Positions 18,396 to 27,875 of a DNA stretch of 64,000 nucleotides are shown here, piece by piece. The notes beneath the pieces were generated by a model, which saw nothing but the letters and a program-made list of their open reading frames with translations, was not told where the DNA came from and searched no databases. Within the stretch, counting starts at the first letter, position 1. The number at the start of each line of letters is the position of its first letter. A program made the translations under genes and the position numbers. The DNA comes from Thalassotalea euphylliae (GTDB taxonomy: Bacteria; Pseudomonadota; Gammaproteobacteria; Enterobacterales; Alteromonadaceae), in contig NZ_QUOV01000001.1 in NCBI RefSeq assembly GCF_003390395.1, forward strand, positions 2,356,001-2,420,000, written 5' to 3'.

Positions 18396-18890
18396 ATGAA
18401 AACTCCTTGGTATAAAGAGCCGTGGGCTTGGTTAGTCTTTTTCCTACCTTTATCTGCGGTGATCGCAGGTATCACTACCGTGATTATTGCAAACACCGAT
18501 CCCGATGACTTAGTGGTAGGCGACTACTATAAAAAGGGTAAGGCAATTAATATTGAGGTGTCTAAAGTTAAGCTTGCTCAAAAACTTGGCATGAAATTCG
18601 GCTTAAAACTTTCTGATAACGAATTAGTTATTCGCCCACTCGGCATTGAAAAAGAATTTCCAGTAATTAATGCCAATTTCTATCACCCAACGCTAGAAGA
18701 AAGAGATTTTTACTTAGCGCTAACGCCTGACGGCAATGGTGATTTCAGACACCGCTTTGAAGATGCAGTATCTGGCAAGTGGCGTGTTACCCTCTCATCT
18801 TTTGAAAATAACTGGAAAGTGCAAGCAACAGTTGCATTACCACAAGAAGAATTCATTGAGTTAATACCAAACCCTGCACAAGCTCAGTAA
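18396..18890 (+). CDS. ccoH: FixH-family cbb3 assembly protein
   Basis: Protein of 164 residues with one N-terminal membrane helix (about 13-32) after WYKEPWAWLVFFLPLSAV, and a periplasmic domain containing DPDDLVVGDYYKKGKAIN, the FixH signature region. FixH/CcoH is needed for maturation of the cbb3 oxidase, acting with the copper ATPase that follows 10 bp later. First gene of the accessory operon fixH-ccoI-ccoS. A weak Fnr-like sequence, TTGAT-N4-ATCTT, is at 18295-18308. Confidence 0.92.
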   Translation: MKTPWYKEPWAWLVFFLPLSAVIAGITTVIIANTDPDDLVVGDYYKKGKAINIEVSKVKLAQKLGMKFGLKLSDNELVIRPLGIEKEFPVINANFYHPTLEERDFYLALTPDGNGDFRHRFEDAVSGKWRVTLSSFENNWKVQATVALPQEEFIELIPNPAQAQ

Positions 18891-18900
18891 TAACGTACAC

Positions 18901-21294
18901 ATGTCAGATCCTTGCTTTCATTGCGGCGAGCCCATTCCTAAGGGCATTTCGCTATTTGTGACGATTGATCAGCAATCACAAGCCATGTGTTGTGCTGGTT
19001 GTCAGGCGGTTGCCGAAACTATCGTTGAAAATAACCTCACCGACTACTACAAGTTTCGCACCGAGAATGCGCCTAAAGGTACGGCACTAGTACCAGAGCA
19101 GTTGAAACGAAATCAACTGCTCGATGATGATAATCTTCAGCATGAATTTACGCATCAAGACGGTAATACTCGAGAAACCATCTTAACGGTTGATGGCATT
19201 AGCTGTGCCGCGTGTGCGTGGCTGATTGAAATGAAGCTCGAGCAAATTAGTGGTGTCAGTAAAATTTCGGTTAATGCCACCACCCAACGTGCGTCGGTTC
19301 ATTGGCAAAATGATCACATTAAGCTCAGCAATATTATCGAACAAATTGAACGACTTGGTTACCATGCCCTGCCCTTTAAAGCGAGCGATGCTGAGCAACA
19401 AAACTTAGCGCAAAGCAAAACGTTTATTAAACGCTTAGGCATTTCTGGCATTTTAATGATGCAAGTGATGATGATTGCCGTTGGTTTATATTTCGGCGCG
19501 TTCTCTGATATGTCAGAGCACAATCTGGTGTACCTTCGCTACACCAGCTTACTGCTGACCACGCCTATTATTTTCTATGGTGCGCTGCCATTTTATACCG
19601 GCGCGATTAATGCGTTGAAATCAAAACGCTTATCAATGGATGTGCCCGTATCTATCGCCATACTACTAGCCTTTTTTGCCAGTGCGTGGGCGACTATTAG
19701 CCAGCAAGGCGAGGTTTATTTTGAATCTGTCTCCATGTTCACCTTTTTACTGCTCATTGGTAAGTTTTTAGAGTTTCGCGCTCGCTCTCGTGCCGCGCAA
19801 GTCTCTGCCAATTTATTGAAACTCATGCCAATGACGGCGACTAAACTAGTCAATGACATAGAACAGTATGTTGCTGCTAAATCATTAGCAATTGGCGATA
19901 AAGTGATGATTAAGCCGGGCGAAACCGTACCGGCAGACTGTGTTATTGAACACGGCGATAGCCACTTTAACGAGGCCATGCTCTCTGGTGAGCAGCGCCC
20001 TGTGGCGAAAAAAGTTGGTGACAATATATTTGCCGGTACTATTAATGGCGACGGCAATCTAGTTGCCAATGTCGTACAACCGGGCAGTGATACCTTTTTA
20101 AGCCAACTGATCCGATTAAGCGAGTCTTCGCAAGCGCACAAGCCTAAAATCGCCCAACTTTCCGATAAAATCGCTCAGTATTTTGTTGCTATTATTTTAC
20201 TAACCGCGATAGGCACCGCACTATACTGGCAGCAACATATGCCAAGTGAAGCGTTCTGGATTACGCTTTCCGTGTTAGTTGCTACCTGCCCTTGTGCATT
20301 ATCGCTTGCCACGCCAACCGCGCTCACTTGCGGCACTACGCGCCTTAATCGTGATGGGATTATGATCAAATCAGGCCATGTGATGGAAACTATTCCTGAA
20401 GTTGACACCTACGCGTTTGATAAAACCGGTACTCTCACTCAAGGTGAGTTCCAAGTAACCCAGCTTAAGCGCTATGATCAAAACTATAGTGAACAGCAAC
20501 TATTAACCTTGGTAGCAGCACTGGAAGCTCATTCTCAACACCCACTTGCCAAAGCATTTACCCAATATCGCGACTTTGCGATTAACGCAACTGAGATTAA
20601 AGTACATCCAGGGCTAGGTGTTACAGGCCGAGTAGGTAACGATGAAATTTCACTGGGTAAAGTCAGTTGGTTAATTACCGACAGCAATGAGGAAAAGCAG
20701 TTAAATTGTGACGACGCACAAATTGCTGTGATGATTAACGACAAGCTAGTTGCCGCTATTTATCTCACCGATAGCGCACGTGAAGACGCCCAAAGTGTGC
20801 TTAGCGCGCTAAAAGCGAAGGCGATGACAACGTATATGCTGTCAGGTGATAGCAGTGCGGGCTGCCAACAAATTGCCGCTCAACTACCAATCGACCACGT
20901 GCATTCAAGCCTGAGTGCGCACGAGAAAATGGAAAAGGTAAAATCACTGCAAAGTGATCATACTGTGGCTATGGTCGGTGATGGTGTAAACGACACACCA
21001 GTGTTTAGCGCAGCACACGTTTCTATTGCCATGGGCAGTGGTACAGACGTCGCAAAAAGTGGCGCTGATGTGATTTTACTTAACAACCGATTAACGTCAT
21101 TGTCGGTATTGCGTCATGTTGCACAAAAGACTCGCCGTATTATCTGGCAAAATTATGGCTGGGCATTTGGCTATAATGCTATTGTACTGCCATTAGCCGT
21201 TTGCGGTTACATCACGCCTTATATGGCGGTAATTGGCATGTCAGCCAGTTCAATATTGGTTATCACTAACTCGTTGCGATTATTGAAAAAATGA
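18901..21294 (+). CDS. ccoI: P1B-type copper-transporting ATPase for cbb3 oxidase assembly
   Basis: Copper ATPase (CcoI/FixI/CopA2 type) of 797 residues that supplies copper for the CcoN active site. The N-terminus has a Cys-rich metal region (DPCFHCGEPIPKG and MCCAGCQAVAETI), then a heavy-metal-associated domain with ISCAACAW (about 100-107). Further motifs are the phosphatase LSGEQRPVAK, the ion-channel TCPCALSLATP, the phosphorylation site DKTGTLTQG and MVGDGVNDTPVF. Eight membrane helices are expected. It overlaps ccoS by 4 bp (ATGA). Confidence 0.97.
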   Translation: MSDPCFHCGEPIPKGISLFVTIDQQSQAMCCAGCQAVAETIVENNLTDYYKFRTENAPKGTALVPEQLKRNQLLDDDNLQHEFTHQDGNTRETILTVDGISCAACAWLIEMKLEQISGVSKISVNATTQRASVHWQNDHIKLSNIIEQIERLGYHALPFKASDAEQQNLAQSKTFIKRLGISGILMMQVMMIAVGLYFGAFSDMSEHNLVYLRYTSLLLTTPIIFYGALPFYTGAINALKSKRLSMDVPVSIAILLAFFASAWATISQQGEVYFESVSMFTFLLLIGKFLEFRARSRAAQVSANLLKLMPMTATKLVNDIEQYVAAKSLAIGDKVMIKPGETVPADCVIEHGDSHFNEAMLSGEQRPVAKKVGDNIFAGTINGDGNLVANVVQPGSDTFLSQLIRLSESSQAHKPKIAQLSDKIAQYFVAIILLTAIGTALYWQQHMPSEAFWITLSVLVATCPCALSLATPTALTCGTTRLNRDGIMIKSGHVMETIPEVDTYAFDKTGTLTQGEFQVTQLKRYDQNYSEQQLLTLVAALEAHSQHPLAKAFTQYRDFAINATEIKVHPGLGVTGRVGNDEISLGKVSWLITDSNEEKQLNCDDAQIAVMINDKLVAAIYLTDSAREDAQSVLSALKAKAMTTYMLSGDSSAGCQQIAAQLPIDHVHSSLSAHEKMEKVKSLQSDHTVAMVGDGVNDTPVFSAAHVSIAMGSGTDVAKSGADVILLNNRLTSLSVLRHVAQKTRRIIWQNYGWAFGYNAIVLPLAVCGYITPYMAVIGMSASSILVITNSLRLLKK

Positions 21295-21524
21295 GTGTAA
21301 TTTACGTACTAATTCCCATAGCTATCATCCTACTTATTGTCGGCATTTACTTGTTCTTTTGGGCGGTAAAAACCGAGCAATTTAATGATTTGGAAAAAGA
21401 AGGTTTAAGCATCTTATTCGATGATGAAAAATTAAAAGAAGAGACAGCGAATACCGAAGTAAGTAATACCGAAGCTTCAGAGCAATCATCTAGCACATCA
21501 TCTGACACTAGCAATAAGCGTTAA
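21291..21524 (+). CDS. ccoS: cbb3 oxidase maturation protein CcoS
   Basis: Small membrane protein of 77 residues, MSVIYVLIPIAIILLIVGIY followed by FFWAVKTEQFNDLEKEG, the family's conserved turn, and a Ser/Thr/Glu-rich tail. CcoS is required for cofactor insertion into the cbb3 oxidase. It overlaps ccoI by 4 bp and its TAATG overlaps the next gene by one base, so the three are translationally coupled. Confidence 0.96.
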   Translation: MSVIYVLIPIAIILLIVGIYLFFWAVKTEQFNDLEKEGLSILFDDEKLKEETANTEVSNTEASEQSSSTSSDTSNKR

Positions 21525-22195
21525 TGAACATCGATCTATTTTCGGCATTTATTATTGGCCTGCTCGGTGCGGGCCATTGTATTGCCATGTGTGGCGGCGT
21601 TTCTGGTATGTTGTTGTCGGCCATTCCTGCTGGGCAAAACCAACAAAAATTCTCACTTATTATTGGCTATAACCTAGGCCGTATTCTCTCTTATAGTTTA
21701 ATCGGCGGTATTGTCGGTTTTACCGGCTCAATCACAGCAAAAAACCTCGGTGTGCCATTGACGGGCTTAAGACTACTGTCAGGCGTCTTTCTAATTTTAC
21801 TTGGCTTGTATTTAGGCCAGTGGTTTATGTTACTGGCGAAAGTTGAGCAAGCCGGTAAAAAGCTTTGGCAGTTTATCTCACCGTTAGCGAAACACTTTTT
21901 GCCGGTGAATAACAAACGTAAAGCATTTGGCTTAGGGGCTGTTTGGGGTTGGTTACCCTGTGGTTTAGTTTACTCAACGCTAACATGGGCACTCGCCAGC
22001 GGTAGCTTTAGCCAAGGGGCACTGATTATGGCAGCATTTGGTGCTGGCACCCTACCCGCATTGCTCACCCTTTCCTTTGGTGTGTTTTCGGTCAAAAAAA
22101 TGCTACAAAATCGAACATTTAGAAACGTTTTGGCTACAGGTCTGATTTGTTACGGTTTTTATACATTGTTTATTGCTTACAGGCTGATGTTTTAA
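21524..22195 (+). CDS. TauE/SafE-type (DsbD_2-like) membrane protein
   Basis: Integral membrane protein of 223 residues with about six helices. LLGAGHCIAMCGGVSGML at the N-terminus and GAVWGWLPCGLVYSTLTWAL in the second half carry the paired Gly/Cys motifs of the sulfite exporter TauE/SafE or DsbD_2 group. Homologues are regularly found beside ccoS and fnr and are thought to take part in cytochrome oxidase biogenesis, possibly copper or thiol related. It is coupled to ccoS through a one-base overlap; fnr follows 46 bp later. Confidence 0.88.
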   Translation: MNIDLFSAFIIGLLGAGHCIAMCGGVSGMLLSAIPAGQNQQKFSLIIGYNLGRILSYSLIGGIVGFTGSITAKNLGVPLTGLRLLSGVFLILLGLYLGQWFMLLAKVEQAGKKLWQFISPLAKHFLPVNNKRKAFGLGAVWGWLPCGLVYSTLTWALASGSFSQGALIMAAFGAGTLPALLTLSFGVFSVKKMLQNRTFRNVLATGLICYGFYTLFIAYRLMF

Positions 22196-22241
22196 TACTA
22201 TACCGAGCGTAATTCCAAGGAAATATTAAGGTTATTCCGCC

Positions 22242-22958
22242 ATGTCTAGTCACTGTGCAAGCAACAACCATATTCATTGCCAAAACTGCAGTATCAGTGA
22301 GCTTTGCTTACCATTTTCCCTTAACGAGCAGGAGTTAGATACACTCGATAATATTATCGACCGCAAGCGCCCTATCCACAAAGGCGAAAAGATTTTCCAA
22401 GACGGCGAAGCACTTCACTCTCTATTCGCTATCCGCTCAGGCACTTTTAAAACATTTACTATTGATTCTAACGGCGAAGAGCAAATTACTGGCTTTCACT
22501 TAGCTGGTGATTTACTGGGTTTCGACGCCTTAGCCAGCAGCGAGCACCAAAGCTTTGCACAAGCACTAGAAACATCAATGGTTTGTGAAATTCCCTACCA
22601 TACTCTAGATGAACTTTCGAATTCGATGCCAGCGCTTAAACGCCAAGTTTTAAGACTAATGAGCAACGAGATTCGAGCAGATCAAGATATGCTATCACTA
22701 CTTAACCGTAAAAATGCCGAGCAGCGTTTAGCAACATTTTTATCATCGTTAAGTAGCCGATATAAAGCCCGTGGCTTATCTGCCAGCCAGTACCGCTTAA
22801 CAATGACGCGTGGCGACATTGGCAACTACATTGGCTTGACCGTTGAAACGATTAGTCGCTTGCTAAATCGTTTTCATAAACAAGAGCTCATCATTGTTGA
22901 AGGAAAGTTAATTACCATCAATGATCTCGATGGATTGAATGAAGTCGCCATGCTGTAA
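22242..22958 (+). CDS. fnr: Fnr-family anaerobic regulator
   Basis: Oxygen-sensing CRP/FNR regulator of 238 residues (called EtrA in Shewanella). The [4Fe-4S] ligands are C13, C16, C22 and C115. The cyclic-nucleotide-like sensor fold covers about 30-150. The C-terminal helix-turn-helix is [20 protein letters not shown], with the Glu-x-x-Ser-Arg positions that read TTGAT-N4-ATCAA sites. It probably controls the neighbouring cbb3 genes and uspE under low oxygen. Confidence 0.96.
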   Translation: MSSHCASNNHIHCQNCSISELCLPFSLNEQELDTLDNIIDRKRPIHKGEKIFQDGEALHSLFAIRSGTFKTFTIDSNGEEQITGFHLAGDLLGFDALASSEHQSFAQALETSMVCEIPYHTLDELSNSMPALKRQVLRLMSNEIRADQDMLSLLNRKNAEQRLATFLSSLSSRYKARGLSASQYRLTMTRGDIGNYIGLTVETISRLLNRFHKQELIIVEGKLITINDLDGLNEVAML

Positions 22959-23095
22959 AGCAAGGCGATTTCTTTCCTTTTTCTTCTTCACTTCTATTTT
23001 TATTCCCCTTTAACAATCCGTTTTCACCGCTAACAACCTTGCATCAGTGCATTTACCTACTAAGCTAAAAGTAATTGGTTAGTAGCGCCTATTTA

Positions 23096-23109
23096 TTGAT
23101 TTAAAACAA
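23096..23109 (+). promoter_or_regulatory. Candidate Fnr box upstream of uspE
   Basis: TTGAT-TTAA-AACAA matches the Fnr consensus TTGAT-N4-ATCAA at nine of ten defined positions. Its centre is about 69 bp before the uspE ATG and it lies just behind the fnr gene. Confidence 0.45.
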
Positions 23110-23171
23110 ATAATTATTTGCTCATTAAAAGCACACTGTTTGTACACTATTGAATCAGCGAGGTACCGAGC

Positions 23172-24101
23172 ATGGAAACGTATCAAAAAATCTTAGTCGT
23201 AGTTGACCCAACAACTGAAGAACAAAAAGCCTTAAGTCGGGCAATTGAGCTTGCTGATAAAACGCAAGGCAAAATCACAGCGTTTTTGAGCATTTTCGAT
23301 TTTTCATACGAAATGACGACTATGCTCTCTAGCGACGAGCGTGAATCCATGCGGCAAATTGTGATCAATGATCGTATGTTGTGGATTGATGAACGTATAA
23401 AGGAGCTAGGCGCTTCTGAAAAAGACATCGACATCAAAGTGATCTGGCATAACAGACCTTTTGAAGCCGTTATTGACCAAGTGTTAGAGCATGGCTATGA
23501 CGTTGTTATCAAAGGTACGCACGAGCACGACAAACTCAAATCCGTGATTTTCACACCAACTGACTGGCATTTATTACGTAAATGCCCATGCCCATTATTA
23601 TTGGTTAAAGACCATTCATGGCCAGCAAACGGCAATATTTTAGCGGCAGTTAATGTCGGTAGTGATGAAGATGAGCACCAATCGCTCAATAGCATCATCA
23701 CAGAAGAAGCCAAACACTTAGCTGATTTAATTAGCGCTAATGTGCATTTAGTTAATTCATTTCCTGGCACTCCGGTCAACATTGCCATCGAAATCCCCGA
23801 ATTTGATGCCAGCCAATACAACGACACCATGTTGCAGCATCATCAACAATCAATGCAAACACATGCTGAAAAATACGGCATCGATACCGCCAATACCTAT
23901 ATCAAAGAAGGGCTACCGGAAGATGTTATTGACGAGCTATCACAAGAACTTGATGCCGAATTGGTCATTTTAGGGACAATTGGCCGTACCGGATTGTCAG
24001 CAGCACTAATTGGTAATACTGCCGAACATGTTATTGACCGATTGAATTGTGATGTCTTGGCGTTAAAACCAGCAGGCTATATTTCACCGCTACAAAGCTA
24101 G
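23172..24101 (+). CDS. uspE: Universal stress protein E
   Basis: Cytoplasmic tandem universal stress protein of 309 residues with two Usp domains, about 1-150 and 160-305. The first ends in LLRKCPCPLLLVKDHSW, the second in VILGTIGRTGLSAALIGNTA, a nucleotide-binding G-x2-G-x9-G-(S/N/T)-like loop. It is the conserved partner between fnr and ttcA in this lineage. Confidence 0.95.
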   Translation: METYQKILVVVDPTTEEQKALSRAIELADKTQGKITAFLSIFDFSYEMTTMLSSDERESMRQIVINDRMLWIDERIKELGASEKDIDIKVIWHNRPFEAVIDQVLEHGYDVVIKGTHEHDKLKSVIFTPTDWHLLRKCPCPLLLVKDHSWPANGNILAAVNVGSDEDEHQSLNSIITEEAKHLADLISANVHLVNSFPGTPVNIAIEIPEFDASQYNDTMLQHHQQSMQTHAEKYGIDTANTYIKEGLPEDVIDELSQELDAELVILGTIGRTGLSAALIGNTAEHVIDRLNCDVLALKPAGYISPLQS

Positions 24102-24208
24102 CTACTGAGCCATACATAGATTGATATAACGAATATAAAACAAAATATTAAAACACCAAAATCAAAGCTGACCGCTCGGTAAGTTACCAAAAACATTAAC
24201 AAAATCGT

Positions 24209-24249
24209 AACCAACAGTCGCTAAAAAGAATGCTACTGTTGGTTATTTT
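24209..24249 (+). terminator. Hairpin downstream of uspE
   Basis: Perfect 10-bp arms, AACCAACAGT 24209-24218 and its complement 24235-24244, with a 16-nt loop, followed by ATTTTT. It probably ends the uspE transcript about 110 bp past the stop. Confidence 0.6.
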
Positions 24250-24312
24250 TACTTATCTTTTATACTAGTTAGCTATATAATACGCGCCCAATTATTTGAG
24301 TAGTTTTTTGGT

Positions 24313-25242
24313 ATGACTGAAGCAGATAACAGAAAGGCCATCTTTGAAGCCAACAAGTTGCAGAAGCGACTTCGTAGTAAAGTCGGTAAAGCGATTGCTG
24401 ATTACAATATGATCGAAGAAGGCGACGTTGTTATGGCAGCTATTAGTGGCGGCAAAGATTCTTTTGCCATGCTTGATATTTTGCTTAGCTTAAAAAAGTC
24501 AGCACCGATCAATTTTGATGTGATTGCCGTTAACTTGGATCAAAAGCAACCAGGCTTTCCTGCACACATCTTACCCGACTACTTCGAATCACTTGATATC
24601 CCCTACTACATCATCGATAAAGACACTTATTCGGTTGTTAAACAAAAAGTTCCGGAAGGTAAAACCACTTGTGGTTTGTGTTCGCGTTTACGTCGCGGCA
24701 CGCTTTATTCGTTTGCTGAGCAAATTGGTGCAACTAAGATTGCTCTTGGCCACCACATGGACGATATCGTGGAAACCTTATTTTTAAATATGTTCTTTGG
24801 CGCAAAGCTAAAAGCAATGCCGCCGAAGCTTCGTGCAGACGATGGTCGAAACACAGTTATTCGCCCGTTGAGCTATGTTCGTGAAAAAGACCTTATTGCC
24901 TTTGCAGAAGTACGTGAATATCCAATTATTCCATGTAACTTGTGTGGCTCTCAGGAAAACCTGCAACGCCAAAATATTAAGGCTTTGCTTAGCAGCTGGG
25001 ACGCCCAAACCCCGGGTCGCATTGAGAACATATTTAAATCATTGAAAAATGTCAGTCCAAGCCAATTAGCCGATACTGAGCTATTTGACTTCGCCAACCT
25101 GCCAATTGATCGCAGCGCGCCACGCGAAGCTTATGACTTTTCAAAAGAAACTGTCTCGTCTACCAATATAGCGACTGAACTTGCCAATTCGTTAGATAGC
25201 AACATAGACGATTCAATGATTATCGACGTTTCCAATATCTAA
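24313..25242 (+). CDS. ttcA: tRNA 2-thiocytidine biosynthesis protein
   Basis: Enzyme that thiolates cytidine 32 of certain tRNAs, 309 residues. The PP-loop ATPase motif is [15 protein letters not shown] (about 45-59), followed by the iron-sulfur cysteines [12 protein letters not shown], the [13 protein letters not shown] motif, and [14 protein letters not shown] with a third conserved Cys. The C-terminal 40 residues are less conserved. Confidence 0.97.
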   Translation: MTEADNRKAIFEANKLQKRLRSKVGKAIADYNMIEEGDVVMAAISGGKDSFAMLDILLSLKKSAPINFDVIAVNLDQKQPGFPAHILPDYFESLDIPYYIIDKDTYSVVKQKVPEGKTTCGLCSRLRRGTLYSFAEQIGATKIALGHHMDDIVETLFLNMFFGAKLKAMPPKLRADDGRNTVIRPLSYVREKDLIAFAEVREYPIIPCNLCGSQENLQRQNIKALLSSWDAQTPGRIENIFKSLKNVSPSQLADTELFDFANLPIDRSAPREAYDFSKETVSSTNIATELANSLDSNIDDSMIIDVSNI

Positions 25243-25341
25243 ACACTATTTGTAAAAACTATTTAGAAAAGTTGTTTAGAAAAATTAACGGATTATTTAA
25301 CGAATAAATACGTCCTGATGCGCTGCTTTTTGCCTAATTTT

Positions 25342-25349
25342 ACGCAAAC
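25342..25349 (+). promoter_or_regulatory. PurR-like half site upstream of the purine permease
   Basis: ACGCAAAC equals the left half of the enterobacterial PurR operator (ACGCAAACGTTTGCGT), but the right half is not conserved. It sits inside an imperfect hairpin made by GTCCTGATGCGCTG (from about 25311) and CAGCATCTAGGAC (from about 25348). This is only a hint of purine control. Confidence 0.25.
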
Positions 25350-25419
25350 AGCATCTAGGACATTGAACGCTTTCTTTTTAACGCCAATGAATTGGCCCAA
25401 ACTTTAAGCTTAGCAACCC

Positions 25420-26715
25420 ATGATGTTAGAAAAACTTTTCAAACTTACAGAACACGGAACTAACGTTCGCCAAGAAGTTGTTGCGGGGATCACTACATTC
25501 CTGACAATGGCTTACATTATTTTTGTTAACCCCGCTATGTTAGCCGATGCCGGTATGGATCACGGCGCCGTATTTGTCGCAACCTGTGTTGCCGCAGCGG
25601 TTGGCTGTTTTATTATGGGCTTTTTCGCCAACTACCCAATTGCCCTTGCACCAGGCATGGGCCTAAACGCCTTTTTCACCTACACAGTAGTCCTTGAGAT
25701 GGGTTACAGCTGGCAAGTGGCACTTGGTGGCGTATTTATCTCAGGTATCATTTTCGTAATACTGAGCATCTTCAAAATTCGTGAATGGATTATCAACAGT
25801 ATTCCACAATCACTGCGCTATGGTATTGCTGCCGGTATTGGTTTATTCCTCGCTTTTATCGGCTTAAAAAGCGCTGGCATTATCGTAGATAACCCAGCAA
25901 CTTTAGTTAACCTTGGCGATATTACTTCATTACCTGCGTTGATGGCGGCACTTGGTTTATTCCTGATTGTAGCAATGGCAAGTCGCGGTATGAATGGCGC
26001 GGTAATGTACTCAATTTTAATTGTGACTGGTTTAGGCATTTTACTTGGCGACGTTCAATTTAACGGTTTAGTGTCGCTGCCACCTGATGTGACTCCAACG
26101 TTTATGCAATTAGACATCATGGGCGCATTAGAAGTGAGCATGATCAGTGTTATCTTCGCATTCTTGTTCGTCGACTTGTTCGATACTTCAGGCACATTAA
26201 TCGCTGTTGCCCAAAAAGGTAAACTGCTAAATGAAGACGGTTCACTGCCTCGCCTAGATAAAGCACTACTTGCTGACTCATCTGCAACTATCGCAGGTAG
26301 CATGTTAGGCACCTCAACTACCACCAGTTATGTTGAAAGTGCTTCAGGTGTTGCCGCTGGTGGTCGCACAGGCTTAACTGCGGTTGTGGTTGGCTGTTTA
26401 TTCTTACTTGCCTTATTATTCTCGCCACTAGCGGGTATGGTGCCAGCTTACGCCACAGCAGGCCCTCTATTTTTCGTTGCGGTATTAATGCTTTCAAGCC
26501 TAGCTCATATTGATTGGGACGACTTGTTAGAAGCAGTACCTGCAGCCCTAATCTGTATTACTATGCCATTAACTTTCTCTATTGCTCACGGTATTGCCTT
26601 TGGCTTTATTGGTTATGCAGCAGTGCGAATTTTTGCAGGCAAGTTTAATCAGTTATCAGCCAGTGTGCTATGTATAGCCGCACTATTTGTAATTAAGTTC
26701 ATTTATTTTGGATAG
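25420..26715 (+). CDS. NCS2-family purine permease (AzgA-like)
   Basis: Inner-membrane nucleobase symporter of 431 residues with about 12-14 helices, in the AzgA/GhxP/PbuG branch of NCS2. Typical motifs are GITTFLTMAYIIFVNPAMLADAG split over the N-terminus, ALAPGMGLNAFFTY, and DLFDTSGTLIAVA with STTTSYVESASGVAAGGRTG. Likely substrates are hypoxanthine, guanine or adenine. It is 9 bp upstream of a Tsx-like porin gene, so the pair would bring purines across both membranes. The first Met doublet is the only plausible start. Confidence 0.92.
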   Translation: MMLEKLFKLTEHGTNVRQEVVAGITTFLTMAYIIFVNPAMLADAGMDHGAVFVATCVAAAVGCFIMGFFANYPIALAPGMGLNAFFTYTVVLEMGYSWQVALGGVFISGIIFVILSIFKIREWIINSIPQSLRYGIAAGIGLFLAFIGLKSAGIIVDNPATLVNLGDITSLPALMAALGLFLIVAMASRGMNGAVMYSILIVTGLGILLGDVQFNGLVSLPPDVTPTFMQLDIMGALEVSMISVIFAFLFVDLFDTSGTLIAVAQKGKLLNEDGSLPRLDKALLADSSATIAGSMLGTSTTTSYVESASGVAAGGRTGLTAVVVGCLFLLALLFSPLAGMVPAYATAGPLFFVAVLMLSSLAHIDWDDLLEAVPAALICITMPLTFSIAHGIAFGFIGYAAVRIFAGKFNQLSASVLCIAALFVIKFIYFG

Positions 26716-26724
26716 GAAAGTTCA

Positions 26725-27486
26725 ATGACTTTATCTCGTACTTTTTTGGTCGCTGGCGGCCTTGTTGTATCAAGTATGACTTCTGCACAAACAATATGGA
26801 GTTCAAATAGCTTAACTTACCTCAAAAACACCAGTGATTTTGAAGTATTAACTAATGACGACGTAGATGTTTTCACTTTAGAGCACGCTTCAGGCCACAA
26901 CTGGGGTGACGCTTTTATGTTTGTTGACCGCATTGATGCTAAAGCAGATGCCAATGCACCAACACACAAAGAAACTTACGGTGAAGTTACCGCTCGTTTA
27001 AGTCTTTCTTACGCGTTAGACAGCAAGATTTCTTACGGCCCACTAAAAGACGTATTCATTGCTGGTACATACGAGCATGCAAGCATCTCTCAGCCTAACT
27101 TTAGCACTGGCTTTGATAACTACTTAATTGGTGTTGGTACCTCTTGGAATATTCCAGGTTTCGCTTTCTTTGGCGCTGATGTTTACCAAGCGAATAACGA
27201 GTTAACCGACAACGACACACAATTAACCATTACTTACGGCTACCCGATTACGATGGGCAAACACAAAGTAATGATTGATGGTTACATTGATTGGTCTTCT
27301 TCAGCCGACGATCACGCTGCTGATTTCCACTTCAACCCGCAAGTGCGTTTAGACGTAGGTAACTACTTTGGCAAGCCAAACGCTGTTGAAGTGGGTATTG
27401 AATACAGCTACTGGCACAACAAATTCGGTATCGCTGGTATCGATGACGAAAGCGTTGTTAGCGCCATCGTAAAAGTATTTTTATAA
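26725..27486 (+). CDS. Tsx/OmpK-like nucleoside-specific outer-membrane channel
   Basis: Outer-membrane beta-barrel of 253 residues. The signal peptide is MTLSRTFLVAGGLVVSSMTSAQ, cut near residue 22. The start of the mature protein (IWSSNSLTYLKNT) and the strand FTLEHASGHNWGDAFMFVDR are characteristic of Tsx/OmpK proteins, and the chain ends in an aromatic-type residue series (VVSAIVKVFL). It would pass nucleosides or bases to the permease encoded 9 bp upstream. A strong terminator follows. Confidence 0.85.
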   Translation: MTLSRTFLVAGGLVVSSMTSAQTIWSSNSLTYLKNTSDFEVLTNDDVDVFTLEHASGHNWGDAFMFVDRIDAKADANAPTHKETYGEVTARLSLSYALDSKISYGPLKDVFIAGTYEHASISQPNFSTGFDNYLIGVGTSWNIPGFAFFGADVYQANNELTDNDTQLTITYGYPITMGKHKVMIDGYIDWSSSADDHAADFHFNPQVRLDVGNYFGKPNAVEVGIEYSYWHNKFGIAGIDDESVVSAIVKVFL

Positions 27487-27532
27487 GACTCCTCCTTAAA
27501 AGCTTAAGCAATAGACTTATAAAAAATAAAAC

Positions 27533-27571
27533 AATGCCGCAGTTTAAATCATTTAAACTGCGGCATTTTTA
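27533..27571 (+). terminator. Terminator of the permease-porin operon
   Basis: Perfect 17-bp arms at 27533-27549 and 27551-27567 with a one-base centre and a T tract, about 47 bp past the porin stop. Confidence 0.95.
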
Positions 27572-27875
27572 TTTGCCTTCCGTTATCAGCTGACTCATCC
27601 TCTAGCCCTATAGTTAGCTCTGCTGTTAGCCCTATATTCGAATCAACCAAACCTTAGTCGTTGTTATTTTATCTTAGATTTATCAATGGATAGTTAAAAG
27701 GTTAAAACTCTTCTTAAAACTACTTGGTCTAGCTGTATTTTGATTGAAATAATCCAATCGATACACTCACGATTACGATTAAAGCAAAACAAAATTAGCC
27801 GAAGCAATTCGCTTAGTTAAAGATAAACTAAGCGATAGATAAGCTGCACAACTGAGCTGTATGGGCGCAGAATAG
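27572..27875. other. Gap between porin terminator and bax
   Basis: About 300 AT-rich bases. The only structure seen is a hairpin with perfect 10-bp arms, TCGCTTAGTT 27809-27818 and AACTAAGCGA 27826-27835, about 40 bp past the bax stop; it has no T run. No gene was recognised. Confidence 0.6.

Noticed and set aside
23495..23830. 111-codon minus-strand frame inside uspE
   Set aside because: It lies wholly opposite the conserved tandem Usp coding sequence and looks like a shadow.
25243..25419. Purine riboswitch upstream of the purine permease
   Set aside because: The conserved loop sequences of the purine aptamer were not found.
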